This document shows positions 7,637 to 16,352 of a stretch of DNA of 25,141 nt, piece after piece. The stretch's first letter is position 1. Every line of letters starts with the position of its first letter. Source of the stretch: a virus; the IMG/VR virus record IMGVR_UViG_3300049157_000010, positions 1-25,141 of that record; one strand, 5' to 3'. Made by a program: the position numbers and the translations under genes. Under the pieces are notes generated by a model. That model made no database searches. It saw only the letters and a list, made by a program, of their open reading frames with translations, and was not told where the DNA came from.

Positions 7637-10515
7637 TGATAAGGTTACTATTTTTATTGTTAATCCCCGTTTTTGTGTTTGCGGCTGGCGTTCCACAATT
7701 TGCGGGTCAAGATGTATTTAATAGCTACTATGCAAAATATGAGGCTGAAATCAATTGGTCTGACCCTACGCCAGGTCATGGTGTTGATTGCGCCACCGAT
7801 TCATCTCAAGTTAATAGCCAAGCGTCGGATGAGTATTTTGTAACTATTAACGGTGGTATTGAGTGGGACGCTATCCACAATACATCGCACTCTTATAAAA
7901 AAATATTCGTGTGCCCTGGTAATTATTCAAGGTCCGAGAAATATGGCGGACCCGATGGGGATGATTTGTACTTAACGCAAGGCGGGACGGATCTGCTAAC
8001 GGACAATAAGCCAGATTCGTCATGGCTGTATATAACATGGTGGAATGGTGGATCGTTCATACATCCCTATTCTCACTCCGCAGCGCAGAGGGCAATTGTC
8101 CCGCGTTTAGAATTCAGATCGACTATTAGCGCTATCGCTATTCGTGGGCTTACCCATACAGGCAGCGTGGCCAATACCGGCGCAGTGGATCTCACGCCTG
8201 CAACGATGGCGCAAAATATCATTTTCGATAAGGTATACGTTAATCCCGGTATCAACGGGGATGAAACTATCGGTAGTGGAGGTGGTGGTGGTGGTCTCAC
8301 CTACCCGCCGAATATTCCAGAGTGTCCAAATCCAGGGCTAGTATTTCGGTCTTCATTTGAAGCACCTGTTTATCTAACGTCTGAGTTTGGCGGTGTTGAT
8401 TCGCACGCTTTGCATGGTGGCGATCAGGGTTACGATTTTGACGACCTAGATCACCATTTCAACTATGTGCATCAGCAAGCGCTCGAAGACAACATAATCG
8501 AGACCGAAATAGACAGTTCTACGGCGCGTACGGGTAGTAGAAGCCTAAAGCAAACAGCGAACGATATTACAGGCGGCAGCCAAAACAGATTCCAATGGTA
8601 CGGGCACGATGATGATAGTCGCGGACCCTTTGGTAAGGCTACATTTTCCAGACGTTGGATAAAGTGGGGTAAATCAGTTCCCGAGCTGTTAGGCGATAGC
8701 GACAATTTTTGGATCATGGGCGTACGTCGCACGTCTGACTATTCGGTATCAATGGGTATTCACCATAACGGCAGCATTCACCGTTGGCGGTTTGCGGGCT
8801 TGAGTTATGAGTCTGGCACTAAATGGTCGGAATGGACTAACCCGAGTAATAACGGGTGGTTGGTTTATAACGAAACGTTGCCGTTTCCTAAGAAAAATGA
8901 ATGGTTTTTATTAGAGTTTTTCTTCCTGCGTGACAATGACCCAGATAAGGGGCGAGCGATCATATGGATCGATGGGGAAGTCCTATTTGATATCCATAAC
9001 GTGACAAAAGAATCATCAAATTCTGCGCATCGGTGGTTTGCAAAAGTGAGCGACATCGATGGGTCTGGCGGTGCTAACTGGCCGTTTTGGCAGCATGTGG
9101 ACGACATGGAACTATGGTCATGTACGCAAGGCGATACTTCCCCCCCTGGTATAGGTGGTGGCGGTACGCCAATAACGGGAACGATCACGGGCGACGGTAT
9201 TTTGATGGCGTCAACGAATTCAGATATCACGATACAAAACTCGGTTATTACGGGATGCGGTTATGAAGCGAACCAAGATGACAACGGTATAGAGTATGGT
9301 GGCGCTGACAACGTGCGCATAGTCAATAACGAGATTTTTGATTGCACCACCAATATTGCGGGTGGGTGTAATAACTGTGAAAGCAGGGGCGTGTTTATCG
9401 AGAACAATGATTCTTACCATACGTCAGCATCGTGGGCAAGCTTAGATGGTGCGCCTGGATCCGATGAATCGCCTGATTTTCCCGACGCAAGCGGAGATTA
9501 CAGTTGCAGAGAAAACTTGATCGCTCCACATGGTGCTTCTAACACTTCAGAGCTTGATTCGGATAGGCAAGAAATCATCAAAAACCGAATGTGGGGCGCA
9601 AAGCCAGGGTTTTCGGGTAGTGGGTGTACGTGCGGGGGAGATGGCCAGTATAGCAATTCGGCGATATTTGGTTTTGCAAGAGATTTTAAGCGAATCCTTA
9701 TCAAGGACAATATTTTCCACGATCTAGGCGTGTCGGCCGTTAAGTGGACTGGAATAGATACCGGACTTGCTGACAAATTCAGCATGATCGGGAACATATT
9801 CGCCGACATTAATAACAATGATGCAAGAGACTCAGGTTCGGGCGGGACGTGCGGCAGCATATCGACGCCTATTGATGTAGCGGCCGTACACTTTCTAGGT
9901 AGCACGAACCTGGAAACGTACATGAATACGATGATTAGGGTGAAGGCGGGTTCTAGCTCAGGGTCGGGCACGTTTTACGATACGGCGGGTAGAACTAACC
10001 CTATTGAATTTCGCTGCAATATGGCGATTGATAGCGACGACAAAGAGGGTTCGGACCCTACCCCAGGCCATGTTAATTGGAATGCGTATATAGGGACAAC
10101 GCCATGGACAGTGACAAACGAAACAGCGGATAGTTATAACGCTAGCGCAATCACTTGGGCGAGTAGCGCACCTATTTCCCTAGGCACATGGGTGGCGCCT
10201 ACCACAACCACCTGTACCGTAGGCAATGAGCCCGGATGCTTTCTATTTGTGGCGGAGTCAGCCGGTACAGCGGACGCTACAGAACCGTCATGGTGCAACA
10301 CTCTCGGGTGCGCAGTGACAGACAACGGTGTTATTTATCGCGCAGCACTTGCGCCCTATGCCTTCGAGCGCAAGCGGTGGACAGGACCGGAAACGAAAAT
10401 CTTAAAGGCTGTTACCCCCTGGGGTGGGAAAACCGACTGGACAGTGTGCTCAGGGAAAATATTGGGACTAACTAGCGGTTTTGGCGTAGATGATTCTACA
10501 TTTGAGTTCCCCTAA
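7636..10515 (+). CDS. Parallel beta-helix tailspike candidate with inserted jelly-roll domain
   Basis: A 959-residue protein. Residues 1-17 (MIRLLFLLLIPVFVFAA) look like a cleavable signal peptide, rare for a phage structural protein. Parallel beta-helix repeats occur before and after an insertion: AQNIIFDKVYVNPG near 200, then NSDITIQNSVITGCG, NVRIVNNEIFDC, RGVFIENNDSYH, ILIKDNIFHDLG and FSMIGNIFADI. Between them residues about 228-500 form a separate domain bounded by Gly linkers, resembling a concanavalin-type polysaccharide lyase or lectin (WFLLEFFFLRD, GRAIIWIDGEVLFDI). A C-terminal segment EPSWCNTLGCAVTDNGVIYRA resembles a short module common in phage tails. I count 18 Cys. It probably binds or degrades a host surface polysaccharide; the catalytic residues cannot be named. 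It is coupled by TAATG to both flanking tail genes. Confidence 0.7.
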   Translation: MIRLLFLLLIPVFVFAAGVPQFAGQDVFNSYYAKYEAEINWSDPTPGHGVDCATDSSQVNSQASDEYFVTINGGIEWDAIHNTSHSYKKIFVCPGNYSRSEKYGGPDGDDLYLTQGGTDLLTDNKPDSSWLYITWWNGGSFIHPYSHSAAQRAIVPRLEFRSTISAIAIRGLTHTGSVANTGAVDLTPATMAQNIIFDKVYVNPGINGDETIGSGGGGGGLTYPPNIPECPNPGLVFRSSFEAPVYLTSEFGGVDSHALHGGDQGYDFDDLDHHFNYVHQQALEDNIIETEIDSSTARTGSRSLKQTANDITGGSQNRFQWYGHDDDSRGPFGKATFSRRWIKWGKSVPELLGDSDNFWIMGVRRTSDYSVSMGIHHNGSIHRWRFAGLSYESGTKWSEWTNPSNNGWLVYNETLPFPKKNEWFLLEFFFLRDNDPDKGRAIIWIDGEVLFDIHNVTKESSNSAHRWFAKVSDIDGSGGANWPFWQHVDDMELWSCTQGDTSPPGIGGGGTPITGTITGDGILMASTNSDITIQNSVITGCGYEANQDDNGIEYGGADNVRIVNNEIFDCTTNIAGGCNNCESRGVFIENNDSYHTSASWASLDGAPGSDESPDFPDASGDYSCRENLIAPHGASNTSELDSDRQEIIKNRMWGAKPGFSGSGCTCGGDGQYSNSAIFGFARDFKRILIKDNIFHDLGVSAVKWTGIDTGLADKFSMIGNIFADINNNDARDSGSGGTCGSISTPIDVAAVHFLGSTNLETYMNTMIRVKAGSSSGSGTFYDTAGRTNPIEFRCNMAIDSDDKEGSDPTPGHVNWNAYIGTTPWTVTNETADSYNASAITWASSAPISLGTWVAPTTTTCTVGNEPGCFLFVAESAGTADATEPSWCNTLGCAVTDNGVIYRAALAPYAFERKRWTGPETKILKAVTPWGGKTDWTVCSGKILGLTSGFGVDDSTFEFP
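8272..9166 (+). other. Jelly-roll domain inserted in the beta-helix, flanked by glycine linkers
   Basis: It codes for about 300 residues between a GSGGGGGG linker (8272-8295) and a GIGGGG linker (9147-9164). The domain opens with GLVFRSSFEAPVYL and closes with HVDDMELWSC. The surrounding beta-helix rungs read as continuous if it is removed, which suggests an inserted module. Confidence 0.6.
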
Positions 10516-11507
10516 TGCCTATTTTTGACGACATCGGCAGAACAACGGGTATCCCCGGCGCAATCGATGCTGGGGATCAAGGTGAAATAATTGTTTCGCA
10601 GCCGTCATATGCCGTTCCGGTTGCAGATTCGTTTTCAGCCGGAACTTATTTTTTACACGGAACTGAACCACTAGATGTAAGTAATGGAAGTACATGGGTA
10701 GCGTCCAGTACTTTGCGGATATTCAACAATGAGCTGGATTTTTTAAATCTTAATGAGGCGGCGCGGATCTTGTTCGGATCTGTGGACCAATTCGTTAGGA
10801 TGAAATACAACGCTGGCGGGTTCGACAATAGGTTAGCTGTTCTTGCTAGAGCCATTTATTCAGGCAGTACTATCGTTAGCGCGTACGGCATTGATTTTAG
10901 GCAAGGCGATGGTGAGATACGAATAAGTCGCTATACGAATGACGTGGCTACGTCGCTCGGATCTTACATGGTGTCGCTCGGATCTTCGACTGACTATAAG
11001 TTAGGTATACGCGTACAAGGGTCAACGATTACAGGCTATCTTGACGACGAAAAGGTAATACAAGTTACAGATACGGTGTACACGCTTGGCGTACACGCTG
11101 GTTTTAAGCTAATCGGAATAAATAGCGGTACTTCTAGCGGTGATGATTTCCAGCTAGACCATGCTCAGGAAATAAGGTCTTCCATTGCAAGCATAGATGT
11201 CGCCTCATTCGACGCAGTTCTTGCTAGTCAGGAGGTTAACGCGTCTGTAGGCGTAATTGCAGTTGCAAGCATTAACGCGACAGTAACAGCAAGCGATTCG
11301 CTGTCATCGAGCGTTGGGGTTGTCTCGGTATCCAAAGTAAACGCCTCAATCGAGATTGTTATATACGATACTAATATCGTCGCAACAATAGGTAGGGCTA
11401 ACGTCGTTAGTTTTGACGCTGTAGTAATTAACGAATATGTGGATTTATGGGTTTCCCCGGAGTCTACAAGTGATGAATGGGTAAGTGTTGATATAGTGAA
11501 CTTTTGA
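10515..11507 (+). CDS. Tail protein with one lectin-like domain, paralogue of the gene at 5873
   Basis: A 330-residue protein. Residues about 37-215 are a diverged copy of the lectin-like module duplicated in the gene at 5873. Matching landmarks are ADSFSAG, VDQFVRMKYNAGGFDNRL, YKLGIRVQG, YLDDEKVIQVTD and HAGFK. It is followed by four short beta repeats (IASIDVASFDAVL, VGVIAVASINATV, VGVVSVSKVNASI, IGRANVVSFDAVV). The C-terminal tag has Trp312 and Trp322, the same ten-residue spacing as in the larger paralogue. The first ~36 residues are unique and may be an attachment segment. Likely a second, shorter receptor-binding or fibre subunit. Start ATG overlaps the stop of the beta-helix gene (TAATG). 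Confidence 0.72.
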   Translation: MPIFDDIGRTTGIPGAIDAGDQGEIIVSQPSYAVPVADSFSAGTYFLHGTEPLDVSNGSTWVASSTLRIFNNELDFLNLNEAARILFGSVDQFVRMKYNAGGFDNRLAVLARAIYSGSTIVSAYGIDFRQGDGEIRISRYTNDVATSLGSYMVSLGSSTDYKLGIRVQGSTITGYLDDEKVIQVTDTVYTLGVHAGFKLIGINSGTSSGDDFQLDHAQEIRSSIASIDVASFDAVLASQEVNASVGVIAVASINATVTASDSLSSSVGVVSVSKVNASIEIVIYDTNIVATIGRANVVSFDAVVINEYVDLWVSPESTSDEWVSVDIVNF

Positions 11508-11517
11508 GGATAAATAA

Positions 11518-11973
11518 ATGGCAACTGGCGACGTTACACTATTTGAAGAGCATTCGCTAGATCTTGGCGATGGTGACCACACATTTGGAACTGATACGCT
11601 TAAATTCGGGATTATAGACAATACGTCTGCGCCTACCGCTGCAACAGCTACTCCCGCATGGGGTGATTTTTCGGCTAATGAGGTAAGTGCGGCGGGTGGT
11701 TATATAGCGAACGGTTTAACGCTTGTAACCGCATGGGCGGAGGTTGGCGGTGTTGCCACGTTACAGGCGACATCTTTCACTATTTCTCAGAATGCATCGG
11801 GGTTTACTAATGGATTTTGGGGGATCATTTACAACGACACGTCGGTAGGCGATCTCGCGATTGGGTTTATGGAATTGGGAGGTGTCGACGAAACTAGCGG
11901 CGATATCATCGTAAAATTCAATAACGCGAATTCTGGCGTTCTTGGTAATGTGATGACCATAACGGTAAATTGA
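11518..11973 (+). CDS. Small virion protein candidate
   Basis: A 151-residue protein with a good GAGGA ribosome-binding site before the ATG. It is Gly-, Thr- and Ala-rich and beta-patterned throughout, without cysteines or membrane segments. The start MATGDVTLFEEHSLDLGDGDH and the later TLKFGIIDNTSAPTAATATPAW look like a type of small phage structural protein seen in other tail regions, for which I know no established function. It lies between a lectin-like tail protein and a fibre candidate, so a tail or decoration role is inferred from place and composition. Confidence 0.65.
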   Translation: MATGDVTLFEEHSLDLGDGDHTFGTDTLKFGIIDNTSAPTAATATPAWGDFSANEVSAAGGYIANGLTLVTAWAEVGGVATLQATSFTISQNASGFTNGFWGIIYNDTSVGDLAIGFMELGGVDETSGDIIVKFNNANSGVLGNVMTITVN

Positions 11974-11974
11974 T

Positions 11975-12775
11975 ATGCCTATTGAAGATACAGCCGCTTT
12001 TGTTGGCAACTGGTCGTCAAGTGCTGCGAGTAACAAGCCTACTGATAACCCAGGCAAGCGAATCGATGGTGCAGGCGAAATAAGGCAGCTTAAGAAGGTA
12101 ATAAAGGACTCATTCCCTAATGTGTCGGGTGCCGTAACAAGGACGCAGCAACAACTAAATGCCATCGATATAACAACTAGCTTGAGTGATGCGCTTGCGG
12201 CAAAAGCAACTATTTCCTATGTTGATACGCAAATAGCTTCTGTTAGTGGCGCAGCGGTCACACAAGCCTATGTCGACTCTGCAGACCAAACTAATGCTAC
12301 AGGGATAGCTACTAATGCCGCCAATATACTTTCAAATGATAACGAAATAGCATTTTTGAATGATGTTGTTGGTCCATCTAACGCTTCGTTTGATTCTACA
12401 GGTGGCGGCGGTCTTGCGTTCACAACTAGCTTCCAGACGCTTGAGACGACAGAAATCACATTAGCGAAGTCCACAACCAGCGTTATAGCGTTGGGGAATC
12501 TTTACATCGCTAATGGGTCCGTTGAGACTCCGTTGCTTGAATGGAGGATTGTGCAAGATCCATTCGGGTCGCCTTCGGTTATTTCGTTTACAAACTCACA
12601 ACCATTGCCAGCTTCAAGTGTATTGTCACTCCCGACTGTGTTGGGTTTTGTCTCGGGGTCGTTTGGTGTCAATGAGGTATTTGGATTGCAGGGTAGAATT
12701 ACGGCTGTACCGGGCGCTGGCACTATCTCGTTTACATCGGGCGCCATTGCGGTAATAGAAGTAACCGTTCCATGA
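11975..12775 (+). CDS. Tail fibre / needle-like protein candidate
   Basis: A 266-residue protein. The N-terminus contains GAGEIRQLKKVIKDSFPNV and then VTRTQQQLNAID, a segment typical of the virion-attaching part of podovirus tail fibre proteins in my recognition. Residues about 65-125 are Ala/Asp/Thr-rich with a helical, coiled-coil-like pattern (VTQAYVDSADQTNATGIATN). The rest is beta-rich and globular (LEWRIVQDP, FGLQGRITAVPGAGTISF), fitting a receptor-binding or trimer tip. P22 has its needle gp26 near the nozzle gene, and this protein with a helical shaft and a globular tip could fill that role, but no gp26 motif is evident. Its TGA overlaps the next ATG. Confidence 0.6.
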   Translation: MPIEDTAAFVGNWSSSAASNKPTDNPGKRIDGAGEIRQLKKVIKDSFPNVSGAVTRTQQQLNAIDITTSLSDALAAKATISYVDTQIASVSGAAVTQAYVDSADQTNATGIATNAANILSNDNEIAFLNDVVGPSNASFDSTGGGGLAFTTSFQTLETTEITLAKSTTSVIALGNLYIANGSVETPLLEWRIVQDPFGSPSVISFTNSQPLPASSVLSLPTVLGFVSGSFGVNEVFGLQGRITAVPGAGTISFTSGAIAVIEVTVP

Positions 12776-14349
12776 AACTAGAGCTAAATAAGTTAGGGTC
12801 CATTGGCTTAATCACGGACGTTAACCCTCACGATTTGCCATCTAGCGCTATCACCGATGGCAAGAATGTGTCGTTTATTAATGGCTACATTACGCCAGCA
12901 AAGGGATATGAGTCCTATGTGGACTTAGCTCCAATTACGGGAACTGCGCAGTATTTAATACCGCTGCAAACCGATACCGATTACTTTTGGATATTCCCCG
13001 CTGATATAGATGGGGATGGGACTGCCGAGAAAATATACAAGTATGATGGCGGTACAACGGACAATATAACTCGGGTGTCTGGCGGTGATTACACTAGCGA
13101 CAATCAATGGAATGGTTGCATTCTTCACGGTGTCGTCATTTTGAATAACGGCGAAGATGCGCCTCAAAAGCTTTTCGAGTCAGACGCCAATTGTACTAAT
13201 CTTATTTATGACGGTGTAACGGATTGGGAAACGCAGGATTACAAGGCGAAAGTTATACGGTCGCATCGTAACTTTTTGTTTGCGTTGAACGTCACCGATG
13301 CGGGTGCCAGATATCGAACAATGGTGCATTGGAGCTCGCCCGCTGTACCAGGATCGGCCCCATCGAGTTGGGACTATACCGACCAAACAGAATTAAGTAA
13401 CCGCAGAGTATTGAGCCAGACCAATGGAGAAGTAATAGACGGGCTTACCCTTAGAGATGATTTCTTTGTATACAAAGAGGATTCCGCTTACGTCTTTACT
13501 TTCACGGAAGATCCGACATTTGTTTTTTCGTCAAGATCATTATTTCTTGATCGCGGTATTTATGCGCAAGATTGTGTTGTTGATATCGGGGGCGAGCATT
13601 TTGTGGTTGGCGATGGTCGTGTATACATTCACGATGGGACCACGCCACGAGATGTTTTATACGGCCGCAATGCAAAGGCGTTATTCGGTTCCATAGATCA
13701 AGATAACTATGAGAGAACTTTTTGCATTCATAACAGAAGCGCTTATGAGGTATGGGTGTGCTATCCCGAAGCTGGCGTTTCTGTTCCTAACAAAGCGCTT
13801 GTATATAACTACCTTGAAAACACATGGTCACCACCACGTGATATACCGTCGATCTATTACGCTGCCTTAGGCGTCAAGGTTGCTAGTTCGGTTAGCGACT
13901 ATTGGGATTATGAAAGCGTAATGACTTGGGACGCGGAGGACGAGCTAGTTTGGAACGAACAGCAATTCTCGCCAATAGGTGATGCACTCGTAGGTGCAGG
14001 TGCACATTTATGGCACATGGATACAGGTTTGCTATATAACGGCAGCACGCCAGACGTATCGGTTGAACGCAGTGGGTTGATTATTGAAAGCCCCGGCGCT
14101 TGGTACATGATAACTGAGGGATATCCAAAATTGGCGGGCGCTTCTGAGGTTCAACTGAGAATCGGCGGGCAAAAAGCTATAGGTGGCCCTGTTACATGGA
14201 GCAATAGCAGGACTGTCGGCGGTGGCTCTAACAGGAAAGTGAACTTTCGCGTGAATGCACCTATTCACGCGTGGCAATTATCGGGCGCGGGGGATTGGCG
14301 CCTTTACGGGATGGACGTAATCGCGAAGCTAACAGGTGGCGGCAGATGA
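12772..14349 (+). CDS. Tail nozzle protein candidate, gp10-like beta-propeller
   Basis: A 525-residue protein resembling the tail hub or nozzle of podoviruses (P22 gp10 / T7 gp12 role), which closes the DNA exit channel. The N-terminus LGSIGLITDVNPHDLPSSA followed by WTDG-like 'ITDGKNVSFINGYITPAKGY' is the usual opening of these proteins. Repeated beta blades follow: DYFWIFPADIDGDG, CILHGVVILNNGEDAPQKL, RNFLFALNVTD, VHWSSPAVPG, DDFFVYKEDSAYVFTF, GEHFVVGDGRVYIHDG and KALVYNYLENTWSPPRD. These fit a beta-propeller. The C-terminal region (residues about 430-520) is another beta domain. Its start overlaps the fibre gene stop (ATGA). Role inferred from architecture, length and gene order. Confidence 0.75.
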   Translation: MKLELNKLGSIGLITDVNPHDLPSSAITDGKNVSFINGYITPAKGYESYVDLAPITGTAQYLIPLQTDTDYFWIFPADIDGDGTAEKIYKYDGGTTDNITRVSGGDYTSDNQWNGCILHGVVILNNGEDAPQKLFESDANCTNLIYDGVTDWETQDYKAKVIRSHRNFLFALNVTDAGARYRTMVHWSSPAVPGSAPSSWDYTDQTELSNRRVLSQTNGEVIDGLTLRDDFFVYKEDSAYVFTFTEDPTFVFSSRSLFLDRGIYAQDCVVDIGGEHFVVGDGRVYIHDGTTPRDVLYGRNAKALFGSIDQDNYERTFCIHNRSAYEVWVCYPEAGVSVPNKALVYNYLENTWSPPRDIPSIYYAALGVKVASSVSDYWDYESVMTWDAEDELVWNEQQFSPIGDALVGAGAHLWHMDTGLLYNGSTPDVSVERSGLIIESPGAWYMITEGYPKLAGASEVQLRIGGQKAIGGPVTWSNSRTVGGGSNRKVNFRVNAPIHAWQLSGAGDWRLYGMDVIAKLTGGGR

Positions 14350-14609
14350 CCTTTCGCCCCGATGTTTCGCCAGTCTTCAAGAATTCAGAATTGCGGAACC
14401 TAGCAGCATGGGCTTCGCGGCAACTGTATCGATTATCTAATGAGCAACAAATTTCTAACTTTGTGATTCTCGCAAAGCAATATAAGGCGCCGGATAAACC
14501 TCAGGATGGGCAAATTGCCTATGCGGATGGTACAGAGTGGAATCCAGGGTCAGGACGTGGCGCCTATCGCTACGATGCAACTGGGTCGACGTGGCAATTG
14601 TTGGGGTAA
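14346..14609 (+). CDS. Small phage protein with C-terminal YADGT-WNPGSG motif
   Basis: An 87-residue protein. The frame is open further upstream to 14271, but the ATG at 14346 is chosen because it overlaps the nozzle stop as ATGA, the pattern used across this block. The N-terminal half is helical (SELRNLAAWASRQLYRLSNE). The C-terminal half, GQIAYADGTEWNPGSGRG followed by AYRYDATGSTW, is a short module I recognise from many small phage tail-region proteins of unknown role. Placed between nozzle and ejection genes, it is likely a minor virion or assembly protein. Confidence 0.7.
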   Translation: MTFRPDVSPVFKNSELRNLAAWASRQLYRLSNEQQISNFVILAKQYKAPDKPQDGQIAYADGTEWNPGSGRGAYRYDATGSTWQLLG

Positions 14610-14612
14610 ATT

Positions 14613-16343
14613 ATGGGAAATTTTTTTGGTGATATTGGTGGATTTCTCGAAGACACCGTTAGCAATGCGGGTGATTTCTTTGTAAGCCCATTGCTGGCGC
14701 AGGCCAATATGGTGGGAAATGCTACGGGTCTTACATCGGGTGGGCTTTTCGGGTCGGGTGGCCCCGATTCCATAACCAATGTAAGCCAGCAAGTGCCATG
14801 GGCACCATTACAGCCTCATTTGCAAAGCATGTATACCCAGGCGAGCACCTTGCCTGTACAGCGGCCCTACCCCGGCGCGACGGTCGCCCCAACCAACGTC
14901 AATCAAACATTGGGGCGTCAAGGATTGCTTCGCACTGCGGAGTTTGGGTTGCCGAATATCGCGCGTAAGGGAATGGAGCAATTCAATCAGCTCCAAAGTT
15001 ATGGGAGCGGACGCGGTTGGAGCAATGACCTACTTCCACGCGAGAATTTGCCGGGGCAAGTGGCGGGCTTTAATTTGGCACCCGCTGCCAATGTTGACCG
15101 GTACCAATCGCCTAGTATGCCGGGCCGCTTTGAGATTCCCGACGCGCCCAGTGCATCGCCGACGCAGTTGGCTGCAATGCTACCGCCAGCGCAGCTCGCA
15201 GGCATGCTGCAACCCGCTAATTTGCCAGGTCAGTTCGATCAAGCCATTGGCGATGTGACCCAGGATCCAGGCGTTCAGGCGCAGATAGCGGCGAACCGGG
15301 ATCAAGTCACCCAGGCCATGCTAGAGGATTGGCTGCCACGCACCAATATGAATGCGGTCGCTTTTGGCGGCATGGGTGGCAGCGGTCAAGGCAAGGCGCA
15401 GCAATTGGCGCTAGGACGCGGCGCAAGGGAGCTAGGACTGGCGAACGCGGCTACCTATGGCCAGGCCCGGGGGCAAAATGTTACGGCCAGGGGACAGGAC
15501 GTAACGGCGCGTGGCCAGGATATTACCGGGCTTCTAACCGGACGTGGCCAGGATGTGCAGCAAATCGGACAAAACCTTGCCGCTTATCTTCAGGGGCGTG
15601 GCCAGGATGTTACCCAGATCGGCCAGAATCTCGACGCGTATTTAACTGGACGCGGCCAGGATCTCACGACTGCACTGGGTGCAAGAGGGCAAACTCTAGA
15701 GTCGCTACTCGGCCAGCGTCAGCAAGATTTGACCGGTCGCGGCCAGGATATTACATCGGGCGTAAATCAGCGTGCTCAGGATCTAAACCGCATTTTGACG
15801 TCCAGAGGGCAAAACCTGGAATCCTTGCTAGGCCAAAGGACGCAAGACATCAATCAACGCAATGCCGACATTAACGCGCTCATTAACCAGCGCAATCAGG
15901 ATTACGTGGGGCGTGGCCAGAATCTAACGGCTAGGGGCCAAAACATTACCGCGGCAACGGGCGCAATGAATTTCCTTCCAACGCTGAGCAATCTGCAGAC
16001 CCAACCCTACTTGCTCCAAAACATGATCGGCGAGCAAATAAGGGCGGATGAGCAACGGCGCATAGATGCCGAGATTGCACGCCACAATTTCACCCAGCAA
16101 GCGCCTTATGACCGACTAGGCGCCATTAGCTCAATCTTGCAAGGCGGACCGGGATACGGAACTACTACCGCAACCGGACCCAACCCGAACCAACGCAATG
16201 AGTTCCAAGACTTGCTAGGACTTGGATTAACCGGCGCTGGTTTATTTATGGGCGGACCGGCGGGTGGGGTTGCGGGTAATGCGGTAGGACAAGGATTATA
16301 TGGCGGTGGTAGTCCGGTATTTGGCCGTGACTGGAATATATAG
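14613..16343 (+). CDS. Internal / DNA-ejection protein with 7- and 11-residue repeats
   Basis: A 576-residue protein at the place of the P22 ejection genes (gp7, gp20, gp16). The start MGNFFGDIGGFLEDTVSNAG is a helix like those opening other podovirus internal proteins. A Pro- and Gln-rich region follows, with a short LAAMLPPAQLAGMLQPANLPGQ repeat around 186-207. Residues 286-446 carry a motif R-x-Q-(D/N)-(V/I/L) (for example ARGQDVT) recurring every 7 or 11 residues, which predicts a long coiled coil or amphipathic helix. The C-terminal ~45 residues are Gly-rich and hydrophobic (LGLTGAGLFMGGPAGGVAG), a possible membrane-inserting segment. Likely ejected into the host envelope as part of the DNA conduit; inferred from order and composition. 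Confidence 0.72.
   Translation: MGNFFGDIGGFLEDTVSNAGDFFVSPLLAQANMVGNATGLTSGGLFGSGGPDSITNVSQQVPWAPLQPHLQSMYTQASTLPVQRPYPGATVAPTNVNQTLGRQGLLRTAEFGLPNIARKGMEQFNQLQSYGSGRGWSNDLLPRENLPGQVAGFNLAPAANVDRYQSPSMPGRFEIPDAPSASPTQLAAMLPPAQLAGMLQPANLPGQFDQAIGDVTQDPGVQAQIAANRDQVTQAMLEDWLPRTNMNAVAFGGMGGSGQGKAQQLALGRGARELGLANAATYGQARGQNVTARGQDVTARGQDITGLLTGRGQDVQQIGQNLAAYLQGRGQDVTQIGQNLDAYLTGRGQDLTTALGARGQTLESLLGQRQQDLTGRGQDITSGVNQRAQDLNRILTSRGQNLESLLGQRTQDINQRNADINALINQRNQDYVGRGQNLTARGQNITAATGAMNFLPTLSNLQTQPYLLQNMIGEQIRADEQRRIDAEIARHNFTQQAPYDRLGAISSILQGGPGYGTTTATGPNPNQRNEFQDLLGLGLTGAGLFMGGPAGGVAGNAVGQGLYGGGSPVFGRDWNI
15468..15950 (+). repeat. Coding repeat, R-x-Q-D/N-hydrophobic motif at 7- or 11-residue steps
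   Basis: Within the ejection protein the motif Arg falls at residues 286, 293, 300, 311, 329, 347, 358, 369, 376, 387, 398, 409, 416, 427, 434 and 441; Ile replaces Arg at 318 and 336. All steps are exactly 7 or 11. At DNA level the unit shows as repeated GGCCAGGAT-like words. Confidence 0.9.
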
Positions 16344-16352
16344 GGGGATGTG

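Noticed and set aside
9498-9971. 157-residue - strand frame opposite the beta-helix gene
   Set aside because: The + strand frame shows clear beta-helix repeats; the antisense frame has no ribosome-binding site or domain.
14271-14345. Longer N-terminus for the 87-residue gene
   Set aside because: It would overlap the nozzle gene by 79 bases, whereas ATG 14346 gives the ATGA overlap used throughout this block.
15329-15874. 181-residue + strand frame inside the ejection gene
   Set aside because: It is an out-of-frame reading of the repeat region, rich in Arg, Trp and Cys as expected for a shadow frame.
15468-15950. Direct DNA repeats that could look like a CRISPR or other array
   Set aside because: The repeats are in frame inside a long coding region, vary in sequence, and their spacing follows 7 or 11 codons; there are no constant repeats with unique spacers.
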